DNA from: Pseudomonadota bacterium
GTDB lineage: Bacteria > Pseudomonadota > Alphaproteobacteria > Rhizobiales > Hyphomicrobiaceae
NCBI GenBank assembly: GCA_023430315.1
Contig: JAEZAW010000252.1
Span: 1-11,762, forward strand
DNA length: 11,762 bases
Direction of reading: 5' to 3'
This document shows positions 1 to 6,081 of this stretch, piece by piece (the stretch's first letter is position 1; every line of letters begins with the position of its first letter). The position numbers were made by a program, and so were the translations under genes. Under the pieces are notes generated by a model. It saw nothing but the letters and a program-made list of their open reading frames with translations. It was not told the DNA's origin and searched no databases.

Positions 1-146
1 AAGAACAGCAAGTACACCGCGAGCAGGAAAGGTCCCGCTAGCAGCGCGAGTTGGACGTAGAGGCCGATGCGCCCGAGGGATGAAAACTGGTCCCCGATAT
101 GTTCGCGCCTCTTGGCCGACCAGTCCGCTTCATGTTCATCCGTCAT
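1..146 (-). CDS. Small membrane protein, N-terminal fragment (possibly DUF3611 family)
   Basis: An open frame enters from the left edge and starts at the ATG whose complement lies at 144-146; 48 codons are visible. The N-terminus is polar and charged (MTDEHEADWSAKRREHIGDQ). It is followed by FSSLGRIGLYVQLALLAGPF and a hydrophobic run that still continues at the edge, so residues about 26-48 form a first membrane helix. The 'SLGRIGLYVQLALL' pattern resembles the first helix of DUF3611-type membrane proteins, whose function is unknown; that assignment rests on a short stretch only. No good Shine-Dalgarno sequence precedes the ATG. It lies in the same orientation as the puuD-like gene but beyond that gene's probable terminator, so it is probably transcribed separately. 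The C-terminal part is outside the window. Confidence 0.6.
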   Translation of the reverse strand, partial: MTDEHEADWSAKRREHIGDQFSSLGRIGLYVQLALLAGPFLLAVYLLF

Positions 147-286
147 TCTCGAAACCCCAGGGCGCGAGAGACAGTGGCGCGTATCGGCCGTCCACAGCCG
201 GCGTCAGCTGCACTTGTCTTGATGCCGTGCAGGGAACGACCCAACGGAAAAATGCTAGTCTTCGGTCTATGCCCTAGCCATCCAGG

Positions 287-305
287 AAAACCCCTGCTTG
301 AGGGG
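287..305 (-). terminator. Probable rho-independent terminator of the patB-puuD unit
   Basis: On the minus strand, CCCCT (305-301), a five-base loop CAAGC and AGGGG (295-291) form a 5-bp GC-rich stem followed directly by TTTT (290-287). It lies about 38 bp past the stop codon of the PuuD-like gene. The stem is short and the T run brief, so the call is moderate. The spacer between this site and the gene at the left edge shows nothing else recognisable. Confidence 0.5.
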
Positions 306-342
306 AGGGCATTGCCGGAGTCGTAAGCATTTGAGGGAAGGA

Positions 343-1110
343 TTAGCGGCTCTGCTTGTGCTTGCGTAGAGCGTCGCCGAAGGCCTCGAACAGGGTCTTG
401 TTGACCGCGTTGTTCTGCGCCTCGTATTCGGCATGCCACTGGACGCCGAGCGCGAAGCCTGGCGCCTCCGCAATGCGGATCGCTTCGATGGTGCCATCCT
501 CGGCGACACCTTCGATGACAATGCGCTCGCCAGGCTCGAGAATGCCCTGGCCGTGCAGCGAGTTCACGCGGATGGTCTCGCGTCCGAGGAGGGTTGCGAA
601 CGTGCCACCCGGCACCAGAGTGACTTCGTGGCGTTCGGCAAAGACGACGGTCGGATCGGGATGGATTTCGCCGGTCTCGAGGCGCGGCATACGATGGTTG
701 AGGCGGCCGGGGATCTCGCGGATCTCCGGATGCAGCGAGCCGCCGAACGCGACATTCATCTCCTGGAAGCCGCGGCAGATGCCGAAGATGGGCTTGCCGC
801 GCTCGACGCAGGCTTCCAGCAATGCGAGCGCGATGGTGTCGCGGCGCTCGTCATAGGGTTCGTAGCCGGCGTGTGGATCAGTCCGATAGCGGGTCGGATG
901 CACATTGGCGCGGGCGCCCGTCAGCAGGATGCCGTCGACGACATCCAGCAGCGCACCGAGATCGGTGATTTCCGGGGCGCCCGCGAACATCATGGGGAGT
1001 GCGCCGGCCACCTCGGCAACGGCGCGCAGATTGCGCTCGCCGACGAGCTGCGCGGCAAAGCGGTTCTCGACGAAGTGCGAATTGCCGATCACACCGACTA
1101 CGGGTTTCAT
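343..1110 (-). CDS. puuD: Gamma-glutamyl-gamma-aminobutyrate hydrolase-like class I glutamine amidotransferase (PuuD family)
   Basis: The 255-aa cytosolic protein belongs to the class I glutamine amidotransferase-like peptidase C26 family. PuuD removes the gamma-glutamyl group from gamma-glutamyl-GABA in the putrescine degradation pathway. The nucleophile elbow PIFGICRGFQEMNVAFGG is clear, with Cys112 as the expected nucleophile. The C-terminal GVQWHAEYE supplies His226 and Glu228, completing the Cys-His-Glu triad; most relatives have WHPE, so Ala227 replaces the usual proline. 'GILLTGARANVHPTRY' near residue 60 and 'VNSLHGQGI' near 182 are also family hallmarks. Length is normal (about 250 aa). 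No other putrescine-pathway gene (puuA, puuB, puuC) lies nearby, so the true gamma-glutamyl substrate is uncertain. It sits 33 bp downstream of the patB-like gene and is probably co-transcribed. The start MKPVVGVIG is the family's normal N-terminus; its Shine-Dalgarno sequence is weak (GGGGG about 11 bases upstream). Confidence 0.87.
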   Translation of the reverse strand: MKPVVGVIGNSHFVENRFAAQLVGERNLRAVAEVAGALPMMFAGAPEITDLGALLDVVDGILLTGARANVHPTRYRTDPHAGYEPYDERRDTIALALLEACVERGKPIFGICRGFQEMNVAFGGSLHPEIREIPGRLNHRMPRLETGEIHPDPTVVFAERHEVTLVPGGTFATLLGRETIRVNSLHGQGILEPGERIVIEGVAEDGTIEAIRIAEAPGFALGVQWHAEYEAQNNAVNKTLFEAFGDALRKHKQSR

Positions 1111-1143
1111 CGCCGCCAGACCCCCGCCCCGTCTCGTCTCATC

Positions 1144-2331
1144 TCATCGGCCCGTTCTCAAATCGCGGAAGGCTTCGTCGAGCCGGCCGATTGCCTCTTC
1201 CAGGATCGAGCGCGGCGTCGCGAAGTTGAGGCGCAGCCGCGTCGCGCCGCCCGGTCCGAACTGCTCGCCGGGGCTCGGGAAGATGCGCGCCGTCTGCTTC
1301 ACGCGATTGTTCACTTCCTCGGGCGAAAGGCCGGTGCCGGCGAAGTCGATCCAGGAAAGGTATGTCGCATCGAGCTTCATGGCGCGCGCGCCGGGGGCAG
1401 CGGCCTCGATGCCGGCATGGAGCAGGTCACGGTTACGTGCGAGATAGGGAAGGAGCGCGTCGAGCCAGGCGTCGCCCGTCCGCCAGGCGGCCTCGGTCGC
1501 GATCATGCCGAAGGAATTGTAGGAGCCGAGGCCCGAGGCCATGATGCGCGCATCGATGCGCTTCTTGAAATCGGCATTCGAGGTGAAGCAGGCGCCGACA
1601 TGCGCGCCGGCGAGGTTGAAGGTCTTGGTCGCGGCGACGCAGGTGATGAGGCGATCGGCGCATTCGGGCGCGGCGGTCAGCGTCGGCGTGTGGCGGGCGC
1701 CGGGGAAGACGAGGTCGCAGTGGATCTCGTCGGAGACCAGAATGAGGTTGTGCTTGATGCAGAAGGTCCCGAGCGCCTTGAGCTCGGCCGGCGACCAGAC
1801 CGTGCCGCCGGGATTGTGCGGGCTGCACAGGAAGACGATTTTCGTGCGCGGCGTAAGCTTCGCGGCGAGGGCATCGAGGTCCATGGCATAGCGGCCGTTG
1901 GCCTCGACCAGCTCGGCATCGAAAATGCGTCGCTGGTTGGCGACGATGATGCGGCGAAAGGCGTGATACACGGGCGGGAAGACGACGACCTCGTCACCCG
2001 GCTCGGTCAGCGCCTGAAGGATGAGGCCGAGACCCGATACGATCCCCGGCGTCGGGCTGACCCAGGCCGGGTCCACCTTGAGCCCATGACGGCGCGCCAT
2101 CCAGGATGCGAGTGCTTCCGCCCAGGTGCCGGTATCGGCGTAGTAGCCGAAAACCCCGCGTTGGAGCATAGCCGCCAGGGCCTCCGTCACGCCGGGCGGT
2201 GCTCCGAAATCCATGTCCGCGACCCACATGGGGATCGCATCTGGGGCCGTGATGCCGGAAAGCTTTGCGATGTTGTCCCACTTGGACGAATGGGTGCCGC
2301 GGCGCTGAATGACGCGGTCGAAGTCGAACAT
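1144..2331 (-). CDS. patB: PLP-dependent aminotransferase / cystathionine beta-lyase, PatB/MalY family
   Basis: The 395-aa fold-type I PLP enzyme is of the MalY/PatB group, which cleaves C-S bonds in cystathionine or cysteine conjugates by beta-elimination, giving pyruvate and ammonia. Visible hallmarks are MWVADMDFGAPPGV near residue 35, FGYYADTGTW near 61, FPPVYHAF near 118, CSPHNPGGTVW with Asn173, SDEIHCDLVF with Asp201 (the residue that would contact the pyridine nitrogen), CVAATKTFNLAG with Lys236 as the Schiff-base lysine, and RLRLNFATPR with Arg367 as the likely carboxylate-binding arginine. The family N-terminus MFDFDRVIQRRGTHSSKWD fixes the start at 2331; an upstream in-frame ATG at 2397 would add 22 residues without family resemblance. 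GGGAG lies about 10 bases before the chosen start. The PuuD-like gene follows after 33 bp, suggesting a joint role in catabolism of amino acid or amine conjugates. MalY itself also represses maltose genes; nothing here supports that role. Confidence 0.87.
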   Translation of the reverse strand: MFDFDRVIQRRGTHSSKWDNIAKLSGITAPDAIPMWVADMDFGAPPGVTEALAAMLQRGVFGYYADTGTWAEALASWMARRHGLKVDPAWVSPTPGIVSGLGLILQALTEPGDEVVVFPPVYHAFRRIIVANQRRIFDAELVEANGRYAMDLDALAAKLTPRTKIVFLCSPHNPGGTVWSPAELKALGTFCIKHNLILVSDEIHCDLVFPGARHTPTLTAAPECADRLITCVAATKTFNLAGAHVGACFTSNADFKKRIDARIMASGLGSYNSFGMIATEAAWRTGDAWLDALLPYLARNRDLLHAGIEAAAPGARAMKLDATYLSWIDFAGTGLSPEEVNNRVKQTARIFPSPGEQFGPGGATRLRLNFATPRSILEEAIGRLDEAFRDLRTGR

Positions 2332-2607
2332 GATCAAGAGGCTCCCGGAGCGGCCAACACAACCGCTACTGATGCGGGCCGCTGTGCCCATGGTCAAGCG
2401 CTGCGAAGCGCGCCGCGGCCATGCAGGCGTCGCATTGGCGTAAGAACGCGACTCCCGAAGCCGATTTTCCGGTCGGATAGCGCCACAATTTCCGAGTCCG
2501 GATCACATCATTGCCACATTGAAATATTGAAATAGTTGTGTCCGGGTAACGCAAAATCAAAAAAGAGCGACTGGACGGGTGGAGGGAACCGTTTCAGGGG
2601 GTGCAGT
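2332..2607. promoter_or_regulatory. Divergent intergenic region, patB-like / TAXI-SBP, with AT-rich tandem repeat
   Basis: This 276-bp spacer separates divergently transcribed genes and must hold both promoters. The stretch 2500-2550 is markedly more AT-rich than its surroundings. It contains a perfect tandem duplication of TTGAAATA at 2519-2526 and 2527-2534. TTGCCA at 2511-2516 could be a -35 element for rightward transcription, but no convincing -10 box at 17 bp is seen. A short stem with a GNRA-type loop (GCGCT-GCGA-AGCGC, 2398-2411) lies in the leader of the patB-like gene. The TAXI protein frame stays open leftward to a TTG at 2536, so the end of this spacer could be coding if that start were used. 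Confidence 0.45.
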
Positions 2608-2610
2608 GTG
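2596..2610 (+). promoter_or_regulatory. Shine-Dalgarno and GTG start that decide the TAXI protein N-terminus
   Basis: AGGGGG at 2596-2601 is followed by 6 bases and GTG at 2608-2610. The upstream alternative TTG at 2536 has no purine-rich element close before it and would bury the signal peptide behind 24 extra polar residues. Confidence 0.6.
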
Positions 2611-3810
2611 CGTGCACTGTTCGTAGGCGCAGCAGGTTTAATCATCAACGGGTTGCTTGGCTGGGCTCCCGCTTATGCTCAACAGCAGCCGGCTCCGATT
2701 GAGCAACCGGCTCCGATTGTAATTGCTCAGGCGCAGGGCAAGGGTGTCCCGAAGCGGGCGCTGCCAGTGCCGCCCAAGCCGACGACCCATGACGAGAACG
2801 AGCGGGCCTCGGTCATCAACGCCTGGACCGTGGGTCTGGCGGGTGGTCTCCTCGAAGGGACGTTCGTGAGCTACGCGGCTGATCTCGGTCGGGCGCTCGA
2901 CGACGGCGACAATCTGCGCGTACTTCCGATCATCTCGTACGGTGCGGTCGGAAACGTCAGCGATCTCATTTATCTCAAGGGCGTCGATTTCGCGATTACT
3001 TACGCGGACGTGCTCGACCACTACAAGAATGTGCTGAAGATCCCGAACATCGATAAGCGCGTGAACTACGTCATGCCGATGTTCCAGGGCGAGTTGCATA
3101 TTTATGTCCGCCCGGAGATCAATTCGCTCCAGGACCTGATCGGCAAGAAGGTCAATTTCAACACGGTCGGCAGCGCTGCGAACTATACTGGCGGTATCGT
3201 CTTCGACCGTCTCGGGCTGCAGGTCGAGCGCCTTTATCTCAACAACGCGATCGCAATCGAGGAAATGAAGAAGGGCGAGATCGCGGCGGTCATCCACGTC
3301 GTCGGCAAGCCGAACTCTCTTTTCACCAAGATCAAGCCGGAGCCGGGCTTCAAGTTCTTGCCCCTCGAGTTCAGTGAGAAGTTCGAGGACTATTATGTCC
3401 CGGCCGAGCTGACCAATGCCGACTATCCAAACCTCATTCCCAAGGGGCAGTCGGTTTCCACCATATCGGTGATGGCGCTGCTCGCCGTGTTCAACTGGAG
3501 CCCCAACGTCAATGGCGACCGCTATCGGCGCTGCGTCCGCTTCATCGAGTACCTCTTCGAGCGCTTCGACCGCTTGCGGCAGCCGCCCTACCAGCCGAAG
3601 TGGAAAGAGATGAACATCGCCGGGACTATTCCCGGCTGGACGCGGTTCCCGCCGGCGCAGGAGCTGCTCGACAAGTCGTACACGACCACCACATCCAGCA
3701 TCGACACCTCGATGGCGCGAACGCAGGCAGCAAAAGCTGCACCGCACGATCCCGCCGAGCAGGATCGGTTGTTCCGTCAGTTTCTCGAGTGGAGCAAGCA
3801 AAGACGCTAG
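2608..3810 (+). CDS. TAXI-family TRAP-type solute-binding protein, secreted, without membrane partners
   Basis: From a GTG start the product is 400 aa. AGGGGG (2596-2601) lies 6 bases before the GTG, and the resulting N-terminus MRALFVGAAGLIINGLLGWAPAYA is a textbook Sec signal peptide with AYA before QQQ (cleavage after residue 24). The frame can be extended to TTG 2536 (424 aa), but that adds a charged non-signal segment. After a Pro/Gln-rich linker (about 25-60), the fold resembles TAXI/NMT1-type periplasmic binding proteins: AWTVGLAGGLLEGTFVSYA near 72, ISYGAVGNVSDLIYLKGVDF near 109 and GKKVNFNTVGSAANYTGG near 179. GEIAAVIHVVGKPNSLF (near 224) also fits. TAXI proteins normally feed organic acids or amino acids to a fused TRAP permease; no such permease is in the window. 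The Sel1-like gene follows after 69 bp with no visible terminator, so an operon is likely. Substrate unknown. Confidence 0.82.
   Translation: MRALFVGAAGLIINGLLGWAPAYAQQQPAPIEQPAPIVIAQAQGKGVPKRALPVPPKPTTHDENERASVINAWTVGLAGGLLEGTFVSYAADLGRALDDGDNLRVLPIISYGAVGNVSDLIYLKGVDFAITYADVLDHYKNVLKIPNIDKRVNYVMPMFQGELHIYVRPEINSLQDLIGKKVNFNTVGSAANYTGGIVFDRLGLQVERLYLNNAIAIEEMKKGEIAAVIHVVGKPNSLFTKIKPEPGFKFLPLEFSEKFEDYYVPAELTNADYPNLIPKGQSVSTISVMALLAVFNWSPNVNGDRYRRCVRFIEYLFERFDRLRQPPYQPKWKEMNIAGTIPGWTRFPPAQELLDKSYTTTTSSIDTSMARTQAAKAAPHDPAEQDRLFRQFLEWSKQRR
2689..2719 (+). repeat. 13-bp direct repeat inside the TAXI protein linker
   Basis: CCGGCTCCGATTG occurs at 2689-2701 and again at 2707-2719, a period of 18 bp (6 codons). 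It encodes a doubled Pro-Ala-Pro-Ile unit just after the predicted signal-peptide cleavage site. This is a small in-frame slippage-type duplication in a low-complexity linker, not a mobile-element signature. Confidence 0.75.
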
Positions 3811-3864
3811 AGAGACAACAGTCGTAAAGGATCACCAGAAGTCCGGACGGCGATCAGGATCATT

Positions 3865-3882
3865 GAGGGGAGGCGAGCGTTG
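3865..3882 (+). promoter_or_regulatory. Strong Shine-Dalgarno with TTG start of the Sel1-like gene
   Basis: GAGGGGAGG (3865-3873) is 6 bases upstream of TTG (3880-3882). The first ATG in frame (3928) has no Shine-Dalgarno sequence and would shorten the already unusually long N-region of the signal peptide. Confidence 0.6.
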
Positions 3883-4758
3883 CGTACGCGGCAACAACGC
3901 TTGATCAGGCACAAGCAGAAGCCATCCATGCTCAGCGCCGTGCGCGCACGCAAATACGCGCCGCGCCGATGGGTGTTCGCGACTCTCACAGCAACGGCTC
4001 TGCTGGTGAGCCACGTGCCGCAAATGGGCCTGCTGGGCCACGCACAGGCGCAGCAGCAGGAGTTCTTCCTGAACGTCGCGCCCGTCATGCTGGCTGAGCC
4101 GGCGACGCGGAGCCCCCTGCCCATCCAGGTCGGCCCGCAGGATGCACTCCTCCGCAATAGCTTCGTGCGCATCCGCGGCTTGCCGACGGCCGCGACGCTG
4201 ACCGAAGGGCACGCGATCAGTGCGGGCGCCTGGGCGATCCCGCTCCTGGGCCTCGCGAGCCTCGGCATTGTCCTTCCAGTCGGCCTCCAGCAGGGCCGCT
4301 GGGATGTCGTCGTCTCGCTGGTGACGATCGAGGGCAAGGTTCTGACCGAGGCCAAGACGGCGCTCGTGGTTGGGCCTGTGCAACTCATCGCGCCGAGCCC
4401 GCAGCAGCAGGCGCAGCCCAAGCAGGCGCCGAGCGTCGTTGCGGCACTGGCCCGCCCGATCGAGCCACTGCCGAGCCCGGAGCGCGATCGCGCGCTCGGC
4501 CTGCACGCAAAGGGTAACGAGCTGCTTGCGCAGGGCAATATCCAGCCGGCGCGTGCTCTGTTCCGCCGCGCCGCCGAGGCCGGCCTCGCCGAGAGCGCAT
4601 TCGCGCTGGCCAGCACCTTCGACCCGCAAGAGCTGATCAAGCTCAAGGTCGTTGGCCTGCAGCCGGATATTGCCATGGCCCGCCAGTGGTACACCAAGGC
4701 GCGGGAGCTCGGATCCGACGAGGCCGAGGCGCGCCTGAAACGTTTGCCGGCTCGCTGA
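3880..4758 (+). CDS. Secreted Sel1/TPR-like repeat protein
   Basis: The 292-aa protein starts at TTG behind a strong Shine-Dalgarno sequence. A basic N-region of about 30 residues leads to a hydrophobic stretch (WVFATLTATALLV, 31-43) and a likely cleavage after GHAQA near residue 57, so it should be exported. Residues about 60-166 form a domain rich in beta-type hydrophobic alternation ('VRIRGLPTAATLTEGHAIS', 'GAWAIPLLGLASLGIVLP', 'WDVVVSLVTIEGKVLTEAKT') that I recall seeing before Sel1/TPR segments in rhizobial secreted proteins; it has no named function. A Pro/Gln linker (171-200) precedes one clear Sel1/TPR-like helical hairpin block (about 205-285: 'AKGNELLAQGNIQPARALFRRAAEAGLAESAFALA', 'DIAMARQWYTKARELGSDEAEARLKRL'). 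Such repeats mediate protein-protein contacts. It follows the TAXI protein gene after 69 bp with no terminator, suggesting a shared periplasmic function. Confidence 0.75.
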   Translation: MRTRQQRLIRHKQKPSMLSAVRARKYAPRRWVFATLTATALLVSHVPQMGLLGHAQAQQQEFFLNVAPVMLAEPATRSPLPIQVGPQDALLRNSFVRIRGLPTAATLTEGHAISAGAWAIPLLGLASLGIVLPVGLQQGRWDVVVSLVTIEGKVLTEAKTALVVGPVQLIAPSPQQQAQPKQAPSVVAALARPIEPLPSPERDRALGLHAKGNELLAQGNIQPARALFRRAAEAGLAESAFALASTFDPQELIKLKVVGLQPDIAMARQWYTKARELGSDEAEARLKRLPAR

Positions 4759-4762
4759 GGGT

Positions 4763-5476
4763 TCAGCGGGGTTCCGCCTGCCAGCGCTGAAAGCCGCCGG
4801 CTCGGAGTTCACAGGCGGGGCAGCTCCCGCAGCCGTATCCCCATGCATGACGCGTCGTGCGCTCGCCGAGATAGCATGAGTGCGTGTGCTCGATGAGGAT
4901 GTCGACGAGCGCCGCGCCGCCGAGCTTTTCCGCCAGTGTCCAGGTGCCGGCCTTGTCGATGTACATGAGCGGTGTATCGATCGCGACCGGGCGATCGAGG
5001 CCGAGGCTCAGAGCGCGGGCGAGCGTCTGCAGCGTGTCGTTACGGCAGTCGGGATAGCCGGAATAGTCGGTCTCGCACATGCCGCCGACGAGCGTCGCGA
5101 TGCCACGCCGATAGGCAAGCGCGGCGGCGTACGTGAAGAAGAGCAGATTGCGCCCTGGCACGAATGTGCTCGGCAGGCCGGAAGCGGTCATCTCGATGGC
5201 AGTTTCGCGCGTGAGGCTCGTCTCACTGATCTGCGCAAGTGTCGGCAGCGAGAGCACGTGATCCTCGCCGAGGCGCGCGGCCCAATCCGGAAATTTCGCT
5301 GTGAGTGCTGCAATGACCTTGGCGCGCTGATCGAGCTCGACGCGATGGCGCTGGCCATAGTCGAAGCCGATAGTCTCGACGCGATCGTAGCGCGTGAGCG
5401 CCGAAGCCAGGCAGACTGTGGAATCCTGCCCGCCGGAAAAAAGTACGAGCGCCGCGCGCTCAGCAGGGGTCGTCAT
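4763..5476 (-). CDS. queC: 7-cyano-7-deazaguanine (preQ0) synthase QueC
   Basis: QueC converts 7-carboxy-7-deazaguanine, ammonia and ATP to preQ0 in queuosine biosynthesis. The 237-aa product has the PP-loop LVLFSGGQDSTVCLA (SGGQDST at residues 14-20), then IGFDYGQRHRVEL at 36-48, STFVPGRNLLFFTYAAALA at 103-121 and VGGMCETDYSGYPDCR at 130-145. The C-terminal zinc site is intact: Cys201 (HTHSCYLG), then Cys216, Cys219 and Cys222 (YGCGSCPAC). Length matches the family. No other queuosine gene (queD, queE, queF, folE) is in the window. The gene is convergent with the Sel1-like gene, with only 4 bp between the stop codons, so there is no room for a dedicated terminator between them. I see no convincing preQ1 riboswitch in the roughly 85 bp before the start. 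Confidence 0.97.
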   Translation of the reverse strand: MTTPAERAALVLFSGGQDSTVCLASALTRYDRVETIGFDYGQRHRVELDQRAKVIAALTAKFPDWAARLGEDHVLSLPTLAQISETSLTRETAIEMTASGLPSTFVPGRNLLFFTYAAALAYRRGIATLVGGMCETDYSGYPDCRNDTLQTLARALSLGLDRPVAIDTPLMYIDKAGTWTLAEKLGGAALVDILIEHTHSCYLGERTTRHAWGYGCGSCPACELRAGGFQRWQAEPR

Positions 5477-5561
5477 CGGACCTCACAAGGAATGAAACTG
5501 GCAGATGACTACGCCTGCGCGCGCAGGGATCAACATCGCGCGTTGCAACGCTTAAACAAAT

Positions 5562-5589
5562 GCAAGCCCCGGCGCGGGCCGAGGCTTGC
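5562..5589 (-). terminator. Hairpin terminator-like element downstream of the 85-aa membrane protein gene
   Basis: A near-perfect stem of 7 bp (GCAAGCC / GGCTTGC), one A/C mismatch and 4 more bp (CGGC / GCCG) closes a 4-base loop. On the minus strand it is followed by ATTTGTTTAAG, a broken T-rich tract. It lies about 47 bp beyond the stop codon of the 85-aa protein and before queC, so it would separate the two transcripts. The interrupted T run makes it a moderate call; it could instead be read-through structure in the queC leader. Confidence 0.5.
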
Positions 5590-5619
5590 GTTAACTGAAC
5601 CGAAGACGATCGCTCGACG

Positions 5620-5652
5620 TTAGTTGGGCGTTGACTTTAGTTGGGCGTCGAC
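5620..5652. repeat. Tandem 17-bp duplication across the stop codon of the 85-aa protein gene
   Basis: TTAGTTGGGCGTTGAC (5620-5635) and TTAGTTGGGCGTCGAC (5637-5652) match at 15 of 16 positions with a period of 17 bp. On the coding (minus) strand both copies contain a Ser-Thr-Pro-Asn-stop stretch. Because 17 is not a multiple of three, the second copy lies in another frame and outside the gene. It looks like a slippage duplication at the 3' end. Confidence 0.75.
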
Positions 5653-5894
5653 GGAGCCGACGGCGCCGGTGTCGGCGTCTGAGTGGGAGCCGGCGTCGGT
5701 GCCGTACGTTCGATGGTCGTCTGCGGCGTGGTGTCGGTCGGCGTCCTGCCGATGCCGATGAACAACATGCCCAGAATTGCCAGAAGCGCCGCAATACCGA
5801 GGATCACGCTCCATCCGCTCGCGTCGTAGTTCGGAGCGCGGTCGATATAATCCTGGTATTCATTCGGCGCGTGCCGATCATGATCAACGGCCAT
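5637..5894 (-). CDS. Small single-pass membrane protein with Pro/Thr-rich tail, function unknown
   Basis: The 85-aa product begins with a polar, acidic N-terminus rich in Asp and Tyr (MAVDHDRHAPNEYQDYIDRA). A single membrane helix follows at about residues 28-48 (WSVILGIAALLAILGMLFIG). The low-complexity tail (50-85) is built of Thr, Pro and Ala with short PTPAP-type repeats. AGGAG lies 7 bases before the ATG, and codon use resembles the neighbours, so I take it as real. The layout suggests a bitopic inner-membrane protein with an extracytoplasmic flexible tail, but topology is inferred. I do not recognise a named family. It is transcribed divergently from the thioesterase gene, and a terminator-like hairpin follows it. 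Confidence 0.68.
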   Translation of the reverse strand: MAVDHDRHAPNEYQDYIDRAPNYDASGWSVILGIAALLAILGMLFIGIGRTPTDTTPQTTIERTAPTPAPTQTPTPAPSAPSTPN

Positions 5895-6081
5895 AGCTCA
5901 TCTCCTACTATTGTTTGCGGTCTTAATTCGTAGTTTGCGGGGAAAACGCGCAGGTAGCGGCGGGGTTCCGATGCTTAACTCGGGCGGTCATTGCGCCGCG
6001 AAGCTGGCCGTGGTTACCGAGCTTCGATAGGGTTGAGGAAAAGACCCCCACTGACGATCGGGAACAATCTGGGAGAGCGCC
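5895..6081. promoter_or_regulatory. Divergent intergenic region with a 7-bp dyad
   Basis: This 187-bp spacer lies between divergently oriented genes. A perfect inverted repeat CGAAGCT (5999-6005) / AGCTTCG (6020-6026), with a 14-base spacer holding GGTTACC, may be an operator or a leader hairpin for either gene. No promoter boxes stand out. Shine-Dalgarno sequences lie at both ends: GGGAG at 6071-6075 for the thioesterase and AGGAG on the other strand. Confidence 0.4.

Noticed and set aside
433..2535. A 700-codon open frame on the plus strand opposite the puuD-like and patB-like genes
   Set aside because: It is the antisense shadow of two well-recognised genes. Its translation is low in hydrophobic order and rich in Gly, Arg, Asp and Ala, with no domain. 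High G/C at third codon positions keeps antisense frames free of stops.
2638..3801. A 387-codon minus-strand frame opposite the TAXI gene
   Set aside because: The plus strand carries a signal peptide and a recognisable binding-protein fold; the antisense translation has neither.
3900..3965. Twin-arginine export signal in the Sel1-like protein
   Set aside because: PRRWVFA contains two arginines before the hydrophobic stretch, but the S/T-R-R-x-F-L-K consensus is not met; an ordinary Sec signal with a long N-region is simpler.
5477..5561. Possible preQ1 riboswitch before queC
   Set aside because: I looked for a short H-type pseudoknot with an A-rich tail near the start and did not see one. 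The hairpin at 5562-5589 is better explained as a terminator of the gene upstream.
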